This document shows positions 6,492-15,932 of a stretch of DNA of 33,283 bases, piece by piece (the stretch's first letter is position 1; every line of letters begins with the position of its first letter). Under the pieces are notes generated by a model that was given only the letters and a program-made list of their open reading frames with translations, was not told the DNA's origin and made no database searches. The position numbers and the translations under genes were made by a program. This DNA is from Deltaproteobacteria bacterium (lineage in GTDB: Bacteria; UBA10199; DSSB01; JACPFA01): positions 1 to 33,283 of the forward strand of contig JACPFA010000026.1 in the NCBI GenBank assembly GCA_016183235.1. The letters are read 5' to 3'.

Positions 6492-9341
6492 TTAGGCAAC
6501 GCTGCGTTTTTCTTTTTCCAACAATAACCTTGCTAAATATTGGCCCGTATAAGATTTTCGGTTTTTGCTAATTTCTTCAGGCGTCCCTTCCGCCACTACA
6601 TAACCACCTAAGTCACCGCCCTCTGGGCCCAAATCAATAAGATGATCCGCCGTTTTGATCACGTCTAAATTGTGTTCGATCACCACCACCGTATTACCTT
6701 GATCTACCAAGCGCTGTAAAACTTCAATGAGATTATGAATGTCTGCAAAATGTAAACCAGTCGTGGGTTCGTCTAAAATATAAAGGGTGCGACCAGTGGC
6801 ACGCTTGGCCAGTTCCTTGGAAAGCTTAATGCGCTGGGCCTCTCCACCTGAAAGCGTTGTGGCCGATTGACCTAATTCAATATAACCTAACCCCACATCT
6901 AAGAGCGTTTGTAAAATCTTGCGAACGGTAGGGATATTCGCCAAAACTTCCATCGCCTTTTTGATATCCATGGCCAAGATATCAGCGATGGAATAATTTT
7001 TGTATTTAACTTCTAAAGTTTCGCGATTGTAACGGGTGCCATGACATTCATCACATTCCACATACACATCCGGCAAAAAATGCATCTCAATACGCAGCAA
7101 TCCATCCCCTTCACAAGCCTCGCACCTTCCACCCTTCACGTTAAAAGAAAATCGCCCTGGTTTATAACCACGCACCTTGGCCTCTTGGCTCATGGCAAAC
7201 AAATCCCGAATCGGCGCAAACAACCCGGTATAGGTAGCGGGGTTGGAACGTGGGGTACGGCCAATGGGCGACTGATCAATATTAATCACCTTATCAATAT
7301 ATTCCAAACCATTCACTTTGCTGTGTTTGCCCGGGATATCTTTTGAAGAAAAAAGATATTGCATCAATGCCTTGTAAAGCGTCTCACTAATTAAAGTTGA
7401 TTTGCCCGATCCCGAAACTCCCGTAATACAAGTAAAGGTTCCCAAGGGGATTTTGAGATTAATATTTTTTAAATTATTCTGCGTACAACCCAAAAGTTCT
7501 AAAAAATTCCCATTCCCGGGGCGGCGCTCTTTGGGAAGCGGAATCATCTTTTTTCCGGATAAAAATTGCCCTGTCAAAGATTTAGGGTGGTTGGCTACTT
7601 GTTGGGGCGTGCCTGCCGCCACCACATAGCCACCCTGGATCCCAGCCCCCGGCCCCATGTCGATCACATAATCGCTCGAACGAATGGCATCTTCATCATG
7701 TTCCACTACCAACACCGTGTTGCCAATATCCCGAAGCCTTTTTAACGTATCAATGAGTCGTTGATTATCGCGTTGATGAAGCCCAATGCTGGGCTCGTCT
7801 AAAATATAAAGCACGCCCACTAAACTTGAGCCAATTTGGGTAGCCAAACGAATACGTTGGGCCTCACCTCCGGAAAGGGTCCCCGCGGTACGGTCTAAAC
7901 TCAAATAACCTACTCCTACATTCACTAAAAATCGCAATCGATCGGTTATTTCTTTTAAAATCCGTTCAGCTATTTTGCTGTCTTTACGCCCTAATTTTAA
8001 TTTTTGAAATTCTTCTAAACAAGTTGTGATCGACAGTTGGGTCCATTGATAGATATTTTGGTCCCCCACTTTAATGGCTAAGGCCTGGCGATTAAGCCGC
8101 CCCCCCATACAAGTTCGACAGGGCTGAGTATTCATGAAGCGTTCAATATCTTCTCGAACTAAATCGCTATCGGTCGTTTTAAAACGACGTTCTAAAATCG
8201 GAACCACCCCTTCAAAAGGCGCTACATAAAAATCTCTGCCCTCCCCGCGTTCATAATAAAAACGAATTTTTTCACCATGAGAGCCCCACAAAATTATTTT
8301 TTGAAGTTTTTCAGGTAAGTCTTTGAACGGGGTATAAAGGTCAAACTTATAATGCTTCGCCAGTGCTTCCATGATGCCATGATAATAAAGCGAATGACGA
8401 CCTGCCCAAGGAATGACGGCCCCTTCCCGGAGTGACAAATTAGGATTGCCAATCACCAATTCAGAGTCAATGAACATCTTGCTCCCAATCCCATCGCAAG
8501 TTTCACAGGCCCCATGCGGGCTATTAAAACTAAACATGCGGGGGGCAATTTCTGGATAGCTAATGCCGCATTCGATGCAGGCAGATTTTTCGCTGAATAA
8601 AATTTCAGCGTTTTCCTTCCCATCGAGAATTTCTATTTTGGCCAAACCTTCTGAAAAGTTGAGCGCTGTCTCTAGGCTATCCGCCAGCCGGGTTTTAATA
8701 TCGGGTTTGATCACCAAACGATCCACCACGATATCAATGTTATGTTGTTTGTTTTTATCGAGGGCGGGCAGCGATTCTAAATTGTAAACCTGCCCATCGA
8801 TGCGCACCCGCACAAACCCCTTTTTTTGAAATTCAGCTAACTCTTTTTGATGTTCCCCTTTACGCCCTCTCACAATGGGGGCCAATAAATGAATGCGCGC
8901 CCCTTCTGGCAATTTTAAAACCCGATCCACCATTTGCGATAAAGTTTGGGCCACAATATCACGCCCACATTGATAACAGGTGGCCTTACCCACGCGGGCA
9001 AAAAGCAACCTCAAATAATCATAAATCTCAGTCACGGTGCCAACGGTTGAGCGAGGGTTACGGCTGGTAGTCTTTTGTTCAATGCTGATGGCAGGCGATA
9101 GGCCTTCGATCGTGTCTACATCGGGCTTACCCATTTGTTGCAAAAATTGCCGGGCATAAGAAGAAAGCGATTCAACATAACGCCGCTGCCCCTCCGCATA
9201 AATCGTATCAAAAGCTAAAGATGATTTGCCCGAACCTGATATCCCAGTAATCACCACCAACTGATTGCGCGGAATTTGCACGTCAATATTTTTGAGATTA
9301 TGCTGCCTGGCACCTTTGATGAGAATAGATTGTGGTTCCAT
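6492..9341 (-). CDS. uvrA: Excinuclease ABC subunit A
   Basis: A 949-residue UvrA, the DNA damage sensor that loads UvrB in nucleotide-excision repair. Visible features: first Walker [10 protein letters not shown] at residues 33-41, zinc-binding cysteine pairs (CYQCG, CIECG, CETC, CRTC), ABC signature [14 protein letters not shown], second Walker [10 protein letters not shown], the C-terminal zinc module CEACEGDG...[10 protein letters not shown], and signature [15 protein letters not shown]. The length is normal for the family. ATG 9341 matches the usual start just before the [12 protein letters not shown] motif. No Shine-Dalgarno is evident. An 18-bp palindrome lies about 80 bases upstream. 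Confidence 0.97.
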   Translation of the reverse strand: MEPQSILIKGARQHNLKNIDVQIPRNQLVVITGISGSGKSSLAFDTIYAEGQRRYVESLSSYARQFLQQMGKPDVDTIEGLSPAISIEQKTTSRNPRSTVGTVTEIYDYLRLLFARVGKATCYQCGRDIVAQTLSQMVDRVLKLPEGARIHLLAPIVRGRKGEHQKELAEFQKKGFVRVRIDGQVYNLESLPALDKNKQHNIDIVVDRLVIKPDIKTRLADSLETALNFSEGLAKIEILDGKENAEILFSEKSACIECGISYPEIAPRMFSFNSPHGACETCDGIGSKMFIDSELVIGNPNLSLREGAVIPWAGRHSLYYHGIMEALAKHYKFDLYTPFKDLPEKLQKIILWGSHGEKIRFYYERGEGRDFYVAPFEGVVPILERRFKTTDSDLVREDIERFMNTQPCRTCMGGRLNRQALAIKVGDQNIYQWTQLSITTCLEEFQKLKLGRKDSKIAERILKEITDRLRFLVNVGVGYLSLDRTAGTLSGGEAQRIRLATQIGSSLVGVLYILDEPSIGLHQRDNQRLIDTLKRLRDIGNTVLVVEHDEDAIRSSDYVIDMGPGAGIQGGYVVAAGTPQQVANHPKSLTGQFLSGKKMIPLPKERRPGNGNFLELLGCTQNNLKNINLKIPLGTFTCITGVSGSGKSTLISETLYKALMQYLFSSKDIPGKHSKVNGLEYIDKVINIDQSPIGRTPRSNPATYTGLFAPIRDLFAMSQEAKVRGYKPGRFSFNVKGGRCEACEGDGLLRIEMHFLPDVYVECDECHGTRYNRETLEVKYKNYSIADILAMDIKKAMEVLANIPTVRKILQTLLDVGLGYIELGQSATTLSGGEAQRIKLSKELAKRATGRTLYILDEPTTGLHFADIHNLIEVLQRLVDQGNTVVVIEHNLDVIKTADHLIDLGPEGGDLGGYVVAEGTPEEISKNRKSYTGQYLARLLLEKEKRSVA

Positions 9342-9422
9342 AGAGGGCGGCAATCTAACACGCAAATTTAAAAAAAGTCTATCCCTGCGCTTAATCCAGT
9401 TTCTTGATTGAAAAATGTAAAT

Positions 9423-9440
9423 TATTTTTGTACAAAAATA
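9423..9440. promoter_or_regulatory. Perfect 18-bp palindrome upstream of uvrA
   Basis: TATTTTTGTACAAAAATA is exactly self-complementary and sits about 80-100 bases upstream of the uvrA start. It could be an operator, for example for an SOS-type repressor, but it does not match a LexA box I can name with confidence. Confidence 0.4.
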
Positions 9441-9604
9441 GCTAAGTCATTTCAGTGGGTTGATCCGCCCTCACGTTTTTTATGTTGCAGTGTAATCATA
9501 GTTGCTGCACAATTTTACTTGTAGATCACAGAAATGGCATGGGGGAATTGAAAATCAAAAACCATGCCAGAAAATAGAGGGAAGGGAAAATGGTAGTGGA
9601 ATTT

Positions 9605-9815
9605 AAAAATGACTTTGACCCCTTGAGCAAATCCTCATTTAACCCTTTCCGAACTGAAGCTGTTGAGTTGGTAGCAACCCCCCTGGTTACCACCTCAAGC
9701 ATCCAACTATTTGGAAAGATTGTCATCTCGCTTCAGTTGGCAAGTCACCCTTGACCTAATTTTACCCCCGATAGGTCAAGTTATTTAGAAAGCAAGAGGG
9801 GTCAAAGTCATTTTT
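9605..9815. repeat. Large nested fold-back palindrome 3
   Basis: Perfect 19-bp outer arms (AAAAATGACTTTGACCCCT at 9605-9623, complement at 9797-9815). Inside are a 9-bp pair (AACTGAAGC near 9652, GCTTCAGTT near 9731) and a central hairpin around 9668-9700 (TTGAGTTGGTAGCAACC against GGTTACCACCTCAA). Its organisation matches the other fold-backs, but its arm sequence is unrelated to theirs. Confidence 0.72.
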
Positions 9816-9845
9816 TCTTTAATCAATTGATTGACTCAAAACAAC

Positions 9846-9885
9846 AAATACCTTTATCATTAGGGTGATAAGGGTATTTTTTGTT
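9846..9885 (+). terminator. Terminator-like hairpin
   Basis: A 14-bp stem (AAATACCTTTATCA and TGATAAGGGTATTT, one wobble pair) closes a six-base loop and runs into TTTTTTG. The shape fits an intrinsic terminator for plus-strand transcription, yet no plus-strand gene precedes it in this region. Confidence 0.55.
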
Positions 9886-9918
9886 TCCATAACTCAAGAT
9901 CTCGGTTCACAGGGAGGA

Positions 9919-9950
9919 GGGGAGAATGTGTGAAAGCATTCTCCCCTTTT
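9919..9950 (+). terminator. Strong intrinsic terminator
   Basis: A perfect 10-bp GC-containing stem (GGGGAGAATG at 9919-9928, CATTCTCCCC at 9937-9946) has an 8-base loop and is followed by TTTT. It is the second terminator-like hairpin within 105 bases, downstream of a region with no visible protein gene. Confidence 0.65.
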
Positions 9951-10074
9951 CTGCTTAAGTTGTTCAGGGCTTGTACAAACTAAGGTGACCAAACCCCTTT
10001 CTGTCATCCTTACAAATCACCCCATCACTACTTCAACCAATTGAAATTATTAACATAAATAGATTTAAGCCATC

Positions 10075-10092
10075 TTGGTACGATCCTTGCTA
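10075..10092 (+). promoter_or_regulatory. Sigma-54-type promoter of the L-domain lipoprotein
   Basis: TTGGTACGATCCTTGCTA has GG at 10077-10078 and GC at 10089-10090 with exactly ten bases between, and fits TGGCACG-N4-TTGC at nearly all positions. Transcription would start near 10102, about 30 bases before the ATG at 10133. Confidence 0.68.
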
Positions 10093-10132
10093 CATTCTAG
10101 GGTCAGGGCACACCTTTTGGGGAGATACTCAC

Positions 10133-11506
10133 ATGTTAAATAAAATAAAGAATTATTTGTTCCTAGGGTTAATTTTCACCTGCGTGGCTTGTGGCGGTGG
10201 ACAAAGCAACAATAATAACCCTGGGAACAACCCTACACCACCACCGGCATCTCCTCCTCCGCCACCTCCTATGAGTGACTTTGATCAAGATGGGGCGCCT
10301 GACGACGTGGATAGTGATGATGACAACGATGGCTTTTCCGATGAACAAGATGCCTTACCCTTCGATGCCAACGAATGGGTAGATACCGATGGTGATGGCG
10401 TTGGGAATAATGCCGATACCGATGATGACAATGATGGCATCGAAGACCTAAACGATCCCTACCCCAATTGCGATGACCATGTGGCAAAAGTTTATCGTGG
10501 TAACCTTACCGCACAAACTCTGGATATATTGGCCAATGGAAATTATTGCGCCATTGATGGTGATGTCATGCTTCGAGAATCCCCCATCAATAGTTTAGCA
10601 CCCCTGGCAAAAATCACTCAGATTACGGGGCACCTCACTATTGGAAGAACGCCCAATTTGCATTCTTTTGAAGGTCTCAATAATTTAATCATCGTGGGAA
10701 AGGATCTCGTCATTGGACCTTTTAATACGATTGACTCACTCGATGCCTTTCAAAATTTGAACTTAGTGCAGGGGAATCTTTATATCGGCGAAAACATTCT
10801 CACGTATGCTGGCCAATTTCCTTCTTTAATCTACGTAGGAAAAGATTTGCAGATACTTGGCAATTCTAATTTAACCACGCTTTCAGGGTTTAATCGATTA
10901 TTAACCGTTGGCGAAACCATGGGCATTTTCAATAATCCTCACCTCCAAGAAATCAGTGGGTTCAATCAGCTCAACACATTTAAAGGTGATCCCAATTTTT
11001 TGCCCTTTATCAAAGGGGAAGTTGCTATCGCAGGAAATCCACAATTGACAAGTGTCAGCGGGTTTTCTCAGACAGCTAGCCTAACCCGACTGGATGTATC
11101 TAGAAATCAAGCACTTATTGAAATAACCGGCTTTACTTCTCTCAAAAAGGTTCAGAATCGATTGCGCATCTCTTATAATGACAATCTCGCGCACTTTGAT
11201 GGATTGGGCCAGCTCACCACGGTGGGAGGTGAAGGAGACGCTGGCAACGGACAAAAATTTTATTTTGGCAAGTTAATCATTGAAGAAAACAGGCAATTAA
11301 CCAGCTTAGCTGGTTTAAGAAACCTAAGCTATGTGGGACAAGAACTGACCATTTATGAAAATCGCTCACTTGGTATTGGAACGAGTATTTTTGTTGATCC
11401 TATTAGAGGCGATCTAGCCGCAGGGTTAGCTACTCTACGTACCATGCCGCAATTTTTAGACAATATCGTGGTGGGAGAAAAAATTCTCTTAGAAGACAAT
11501 AGATAA
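10133..11506 (+). CDS. Lipoprotein with calcium-type repeats and L-domain-like repeats
   Basis: A 457-residue exported lipoprotein. The signal peptide ends CVAC, followed by a Gly/Asn/Pro-rich linker. Residues about 48-110 hold thrombospondin-type-3-like repeats (DFDQDGAPDDVDSDDDNDG and DTDGDGVGNNADTDDDNDG), which usually bind calcium. From about residue 140 there are repeated strands of receptor-L-domain or leucine-rich style (ITGHLTIGRTPNLHSFEGL, ISYNDNLAHFDGL, LIIEENRQLTSLAGL). A surface or ligand-binding role is likely; the ligand is unknown. GGGGAGA lies before the ATG and a sigma-54-type promoter upstream. Confidence 0.83.
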   Translation: MLNKIKNYLFLGLIFTCVACGGGQSNNNNPGNNPTPPPASPPPPPPMSDFDQDGAPDDVDSDDDNDGFSDEQDALPFDANEWVDTDGDGVGNNADTDDDNDGIEDLNDPYPNCDDHVAKVYRGNLTAQTLDILANGNYCAIDGDVMLRESPINSLAPLAKITQITGHLTIGRTPNLHSFEGLNNLIIVGKDLVIGPFNTIDSLDAFQNLNLVQGNLYIGENILTYAGQFPSLIYVGKDLQILGNSNLTTLSGFNRLLTVGETMGIFNNPHLQEISGFNQLNTFKGDPNFLPFIKGEVAIAGNPQLTSVSGFSQTASLTRLDVSRNQALIEITGFTSLKKVQNRLRISYNDNLAHFDGLGQLTTVGGEGDAGNGQKFYFGKLIIEENRQLTSLAGLRNLSYVGQELTIYENRSLGIGTSIFVDPIRGDLAAGLATLRTMPQFLDNIVVGEKILLEDNR

Positions 11507-11508
11507 AT

Positions 11509-12924
11509 CTACTTGGCTATTTGTTGAGCCATAGCAAAACCGATACTCAATAATTTTTCAGTGTTAAGTTCATCGTGAGTTTCAGCATAAATGCGTAGCA
11601 AGGGTTCCGTTCCCGAGGGGCGAATAAGTAACCAACTGTCGTCGGCCAAAATAAATTTAAAACCATCCACAAAGTTAGTATGCTGAACTTTAAAATCACC
11701 CAATTGGTTAGGAGGATTTTTTTGCAATGTCTGTCGTAATTTTGTGATTCGCTCTACACCCATGTGCACATCTTGACGTTGAAAATACCAAGGCCCAAAT
11801 TCTTTTTGTAATTGCGCAATAATTTTAGAAAGCTCAAGTTGATAAGTCGCCACAATTTCACAGAGCAACAATCCACACAATAGCCCATCGCGCTCATACA
11901 CATGATCGGCAATGCCTATCCCGCCCGACTCTTCTCCACCCATTAAAGGTTTTGTGACTAAAAATTTTGCACAAATATGTTTAAACCCAATCGGGGTTTC
12001 ATGCAGGGGTAGATCATATCGCTTGGCAATCGAGCTTACCATTTGAGTGGTAGAAACCGTCTTGACCACATCACCCCTTTTGCCTTTTTGTGTTACCAAA
12101 TGTCTTAGGATAAGCGAAAAAATTTGATGAGAATTAACAAAGTTACCACGTTCATCAACCGCCCCAATGCGATCGGCATCGCCATCAGTGACCAAAGCAA
12201 GGTTGGCTTTTTGTTCGAGCACGGTTTTAAAAGTTAAGGCCATGTTTTTATCGATGGGTTCAGGATTTATTCCACCAAAACTTGGGTTTTCTTCGTGTCG
12301 AATTTCATAAACTGAATCGTTTAAGATTTTTTTTAAAAATCCTGACCCGGCACCATACATCGAATCAACCACTACTTTTAAATTAGCTTGTTGAATTTTT
12401 TTAAAATCAACAAAACTTTTGAGCTGCTCAACATAACGTTCATAGGGGGAAAAATATTTTAACTGACCATTGTCTTGCGCTTTTTTAAGGTCGCCCAAGG
12501 GAATAGCATTGCCTTCATTTTTTTGAATTTCTTTTTCAACAGCCGTGCAATATTCTGGGCTGGCTGACCCACCATAGGACTCTTTGAATTTTACCCCATT
12601 CCATTGAAAGGGATTATGACTTGCGGTAATCACTACCCCGCTTTGGGCCTTTAAAGTTTTAACCATCCACGAAATGCAGGGGGTGGGGCAAAAGGAATCA
12701 GACATTAACACTTCAAAACCATGGGCTAACAAAATTTTTGCAGCATGTTCGGCAAATAATTTTGAGCTGAAGCGACGATCGTAGCCTAAAACGACCGGGC
12801 CTTGGGCCGACTTTTGTTGTTGCAACAGGCAAAAGGCATTAAGAACTTGGGCTACGTTATCATAAGTGTAATCGGCACCGATAATCGCTCGCCAACCATC
12901 CGTGCCAAATTTAATTTGGGCCAT
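11509..12924 (-). CDS. Phosphoglucomutase/phosphomannomutase family protein
   Basis: A 471-residue alpha-D-phosphohexomutase, which interconverts hexose 1- and 6-phosphates. All four family motifs are present: the phosphoserine loop TASHNP, the magnesium site DGDADR, the sugar-binding GEESGG and the phosphate-binding RPSGTEP. Length and order are normal. AGAGGA precedes ATG 12924. Glucose, mannose or glucosamine specificity cannot be settled from these motifs. Its stop lies two bases from that of the convergent lipoprotein gene. Confidence 0.93.
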   Translation of the reverse strand: MAQIKFGTDGWRAIIGADYTYDNVAQVLNAFCLLQQQKSAQGPVVLGYDRRFSSKLFAEHAAKILLAHGFEVLMSDSFCPTPCISWMVKTLKAQSGVVITASHNPFQWNGVKFKESYGGSASPEYCTAVEKEIQKNEGNAIPLGDLKKAQDNGQLKYFSPYERYVEQLKSFVDFKKIQQANLKVVVDSMYGAGSGFLKKILNDSVYEIRHEENPSFGGINPEPIDKNMALTFKTVLEQKANLALVTDGDADRIGAVDERGNFVNSHQIFSLILRHLVTQKGKRGDVVKTVSTTQMVSSIAKRYDLPLHETPIGFKHICAKFLVTKPLMGGEESGGIGIADHVYERDGLLCGLLLCEIVATYQLELSKIIAQLQKEFGPWYFQRQDVHMGVERITKLRQTLQKNPPNQLGDFKVQHTNFVDGFKFILADDSWLLIRPSGTEPLLRIYAETHDELNTEKLLSIGFAMAQQIAK

Positions 12925-12936
12925 AAAATATCCTCT

Positions 12937-13064
12937 CTGTCATTGCGAACTCTGTCATTGCGAGGCAAGCCAGCCGAAGCAATCTCCTCTGTTTAACCGA
13001 TGGGATTGCTTCACCCTGCTGGGTTCGCAATGACAGAGGGGGTGGCTAGCCTCGCAATGACAGA
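12937..13064. repeat. Cluster of family A repeats
   Basis: At least three partial or complete family A units are packed together: CTGTCATTGCGAAC, CTGTCATTGCGAGGC...GAAGCAATCTC, GGGATTGCTTC...GTTCGCAATGACAG, and a final CTCGCAATGACAG. Orientation alternates. The distal unit supplies the last six codons and the stop of pdxA. Confidence 0.75.
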
Positions 13065-13918
13065 AGGTCCCTATTCTTCACAATTTCAATTGCCATCTCA
13101 ATCGCGGCAATCATGCTCGATGGATCCGCAATTCCTTGACCTGCAATGTCAAAAGCCGTTCCATGGTCTGGGCTAGTACGCACTAAAGGTAACCCTAAGG
13201 TTACATTGACTCCATCTTTAAAATGCAAAAGCTTAAACGGAATGAGCCCCTGATCGTGGTACATACACACCACTGCATCATATTTTCCATCAACCGCCTC
13301 ATGAAAAATCGCATCCGGCACCTTGGGCCCAACACAGGCTACACCTTGAGCCTGGCAAATTTCAATAGCAGGAGCAATGATTTCGATTTCTTCTCGACCA
13401 AATTTGCCTTTCTCTCCTGCATGCGGGTTAAGCCCGCATACCGCTAGCCTAGGTTTTTCAATATTGAAATCTTTTTTGAGGCCGGCATGGGTTAATTGGA
13501 TGGTTTTGATAATTTTTGCTTGGGTCAAAAGACTTGGCACCTTGGATAAAGGCTCATGGATGGTTACCAAGGCCACTTTCAAATTAGTCGCGGCCATCAT
13601 CATTAAAAAATCGGCAGTGTTTGTTTTGCTCGCCAAATATTCGGTGTGCCCAGGAAAACCAAAGCCCGCCAGGCTTACATGTTCTTTGGAAATAGGGGCG
13701 GTTACTAGGGCATCAAATTGACCCGTAGAATAATCTTGCATAGCCGCTTCAAGAAATTCGATCGAAGCCTTGCCGGCGGAACGTGCATCTAAAGCCTTGC
13801 CTTGTTCTCCATAAACTTTAAATTGAACGGGGGCGTTGGAATAATGGGGTAGGGCTTTGGCCACAATCTCTGGGCCTATGCCAAGCGGGTCTCCGATTGT
13901 AATAGCGATGCGTATCAT
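13046..13918 (-). CDS. pdxA: 4-hydroxythreonine-4-phosphate dehydrogenase
   Basis: A 290-residue PdxA, an NAD-dependent enzyme of the DXP-dependent pyridoxal phosphate pathway. GDPLGIGPEI, FPGHTEYLA (metal His), LNPHAGE (metal His) and MYHDQGLIPFK (metal His) are all intact. It is about 35-40 residues shorter than most homologues; the missing part lies after VYGEQGKALD, before the VTAPISKE strand. The C-terminal LLSLRG is encoded by a family A repeat. ATG 13918 is preferred to a preceding TTG; no clear ribosome-binding site. It follows the surA-like gene with an 89-base gap full of repeats. Confidence 0.93.
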   Translation of the reverse strand: MIRIAITIGDPLGIGPEIVAKALPHYSNAPVQFKVYGEQGKALDARSAGKASIEFLEAAMQDYSTGQFDALVTAPISKEHVSLAGFGFPGHTEYLASKTNTADFLMMMAATNLKVALVTIHEPLSKVPSLLTQAKIIKTIQLTHAGLKKDFNIEKPRLAVCGLNPHAGEKGKFGREEIEIIAPAIEICQAQGVACVGPKVPDAIFHEAVDGKYDAVVCMYHDQGLIPFKLLHFKDGVNVTLGLPLVRTSPDHGTAFDIAGQGIADPSSMIAAIEMAIEIVKNRDLLSLRG

Positions 13919-13928
13919 CAATTATGGT

Positions 13929-14002
13929 GTCATTCTGAGCATAGCGAAGAATCTTCCACTTAATAATATCGAAGATTGCTTCGCTCTCGCTCGCAATGAC
14001 AT
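13929..14002. repeat. Two family A repeats between surA and pdxA
   Basis: A degenerate copy (TGTCATTCTGAGC...GAAGAATCTTCC) is followed head-to-head by a typical copy (GAAGATTGCTTCG...CTCGCAATGACA). They fill nearly the whole gap between the two genes. Confidence 0.72.
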
Positions 14003-14007
14003 TAAGT

Positions 14008-14982
14008 TTAAATCTTAACCTCAATATAAGCCGACTCGCGAAGTTTTTCTAAATATTTTTTCAACTCTTCTTGCATTTTATATTCCATAACCTTTTCGCG
14101 AATCTGCCCTTTGATTAAATTACGATCGACGTCTGACAAACCACTTTGTTCCACCAAGAAAATCAAATGGAGCCCATGCTCCGAACGAATGGGCTTGCTT
14201 ACCTGGCCTGGCTTTAAACCAACCAGGGCTTCTTTGATGCTGGGGTTGAGTGAACTCACCGTATATTTTTCAGGTTTGGCCAAACCAGGATCCATCGAAT
14301 ATTTTTCAGCTAACTTCGCAAAAACCTTAAAGCTGGTGGATTGCTTTTGAATCGCAATGGCCTGATCAATGGCGTGGTTAAGCTGCTCATCATTGGCACT
14401 AGCCGGCAGAGGCAAAATGAGTTGGGCTAATTTGACTTCGCCTACCGATTGTAAAGCCTGCCCATGTTGGTCTAGAAAACGATTATAGTCTTCTTCGGTC
14501 ACGGTCACCGAGTTTGCCAAAACCTTATTAAAAAATTTAAACCGGGTTAACTGCTGACGCAGCTGATTTTGATAACTGACAAACGGTGTGCCTTTTTTAG
14601 CTAATTCTTTTTTTAATTGATCTACTGTAATCCCATTATTTTTAGCCACGCTGGCAACCGCTTCGTCAACTTCTTGCTCAGTCACCTCAATTTTTTTATT
14701 CTTAATTTCTTGGTTAAAAAGTTTTTCTTCAATGAGGAACCGCAGTGCGGCCTGTTTTAGGTTGTCACCCGCAGCTATTTTTTGATGAGCAAGACTATTA
14801 ATAACTCGTTTCAAATCTAATTCTGTAATAATTTCAGAATTTACAATGGCCACCACCCGATCAACGGTTTCGGCCTTAGCCACATATGCAAATAAAAACA
14901 TACAGAGTACTAAGGTAGTAAAACTAATTCTTTGAGATTGCTTCGGCTTCGCCTCGCAATGACAGGGAATGCATTTTTTCAT
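14008..14982 (-). CDS. SurA-like periplasmic peptidyl-prolyl isomerase
   Basis: A 324-residue exported foldase. After a hydrophobic signal segment (about residues 19-37, ending AKA) comes the SurA-type N-domain (VDRVVAIVNSEIITELDLKRVI), then a single parvulin-like domain (about residues 175-285, ending SEHGLHLIFLVE). Such proteins help outer-membrane proteins fold. The start overlaps the upstream parvulin gene stop (ATGA). Residues about 5-17 (IPCHCEAKPKQSQ) are translated from a family A repeat, which lengthens the region before the hydrophobic core of the signal peptide. Confidence 0.88.
   Translation of the reverse strand: MKKCIPCHCEAKPKQSQRISFTTLVLCMFLFAYVAKAETVDRVVAIVNSEIITELDLKRVINSLAHQKIAAGDNLKQAALRFLIEEKLFNQEIKNKKIEVTEQEVDEAVASVAKNNGITVDQLKKELAKKGTPFVSYQNQLRQQLTRFKFFNKVLANSVTVTEEDYNRFLDQHGQALQSVGEVKLAQLILPLPASANDEQLNHAIDQAIAIQKQSTSFKVFAKLAEKYSMDPGLAKPEKYTVSSLNPSIKEALVGLKPGQVSKPIRSEHGLHLIFLVEQSGLSDVDRNLIKGQIREKVMEYKMQEELKKYLEKLRESAYIEVKI
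14934..14965. repeat. Family A repeat inside the surA-like signal peptide
   Basis: GAGATTGCTTCGGC...GCCTCGCAATGACAG lies in frame just after the start codon of the surA-like gene and encodes the N-terminal part of its signal peptide. Confidence 0.75.
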
Positions 14983-15932
14983 AACGTTACCTTTTTCAAG
15001 ATATTTTGAAAAATGACTACTTTGTTTTCTTGCCTAACTTTTAAAACGTAGTCTTTAAATTTCTGTTCCTTTTTTTCTAATTCAAGTTGCTGCCTAATTT
15101 TAGGGGCAACTTCTTCTAAACTTTTTCGCGTGGCTGGCCTAAAGGCAATCACTTTAAAAACATGAAACCCATAACTGCTGGGAATGATCGGCGAAATTTC
15201 GCCTGGTTTCATAGTAAAGCACACATCATAGACCTTAGGAAAGGTGCCTTTGGGAATAAATCCCAAATCTCCCCCCGCTTTTTTTTCAGGAGAAATCGAC
15301 AAATTGCTGGCTAGGCTTGCAAAGTTTTCACCTTTCATCAAACGATCGTGGATATTTTGCGCCTTTTCTTGAGTATCCGTCACAATTTGACGAATATGAA
15401 CCGATTCGGGCACATTCCATTCTTGATCATGTTGCTGATAATAATTTTTGATCTCCTCTTCGGTAACCACCCCATCACCTAACACCCCACTATTGAGAAA
15501 TTTCGCCACTAAGAAATTTTCTTTTTTAATGGCCTTCCATACATGATAGTCAATCCCGCGTTTAGCCAGCATGGCTTGAAAATCTTTTTCGCTATAGCCA
15601 CTTTTGTATTTAGAAACTTCTTGCTCTAATTCTGCATCACTCACCACAAAGCCCTGGTCTTGCGCCTTCTGCACCATAAGCCGTTTATTGATTAAATCCT
15701 CTAAAGTTTTTTCTTTAAGCTTGGCAAATTCGGCCCGTTGTTCAAATTTTTCCGGTGGCAAAATCCCCTTTTGCCGATTGAGACTATCCCGCAACTCCCC
15801 CACCGAAATACGCTCCTCCCCCACCATCGCAAGTGTGTCGGAATCAGAAACTCTTGCACATGAGGAGAAAAGAAAAACCTGCAGAAAAATAAGAATGGTC
15901 TGCATAAAGAGGTGGTGACTACGTCTTTTCAT
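14979..15932 (-). CDS. PpiC/PrsA-like parvulin lipoprotein
   Basis: A 317-residue predicted lipoprotein isomerase. MKRRSHHLFMQ is followed by a hydrophobic stretch ending in the lipobox-like FSSC. The SurA-type N-domain (VGEERISVGELRDSLNR) precedes a complete parvulin domain (VHIRQIVTD, KAGGDLGFIPKGTFPKVYD, SYGFHVFKV). The start at 15932 has a GAGG upstream; the open frame runs further but overlaps mfd and reads through a palindrome. The start and first codons lie inside an arm of fold-back 4. It follows mfd and is coupled to the surA-like gene. Confidence 0.88.
   Translation of the reverse strand: MKRRSHHLFMQTILIFLQVFLFSSCARVSDSDTLAMVGEERISVGELRDSLNRQKGILPPEKFEQRAEFAKLKEKTLEDLINKRLMVQKAQDQGFVVSDAELEQEVSKYKSGYSEKDFQAMLAKRGIDYHVWKAIKKENFLVAKFLNSGVLGDGVVTEEEIKNYYQQHDQEWNVPESVHIRQIVTDTQEKAQNIHDRLMKGENFASLASNLSISPEKKAGGDLGFIPKGTFPKVYDVCFTMKPGEISPIIPSSYGFHVFKVIAFRPATRKSLEEVAPKIRQQLELEKKEQKFKDYVLKVRQENKVVIFQNILKKVTL

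Larger units (their letters stand above)
9342..10132. other. Gene-free region with palindromes and hairpins
   Basis: I see no convincing protein gene here. The stretch contains a perfect 18-bp palindrome (9423-9440), a short hairpin (TGGCATGG at 9535-9542 with CCATGCCA at 9562-9569), fold-back palindrome 3 (9605-9815), two terminator-like hairpins (9846-9885 and 9919-9950) and the sigma-54-type promoter of the next gene. The terminators follow no plus-strand gene, so a small RNA may be encoded. Confidence 0.5.

Noticed and set aside
9423-9440. LexA box of uvrA
   Set aside because: The palindrome is perfect, but it does not fit a LexA consensus I can name, so it is listed only as an unassigned palindrome.
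9526-9726. Minus-strand open frame of 66 codons
   Set aside because: It runs through fold-back 3 and has no ribosome-binding site or recognisable protein character.
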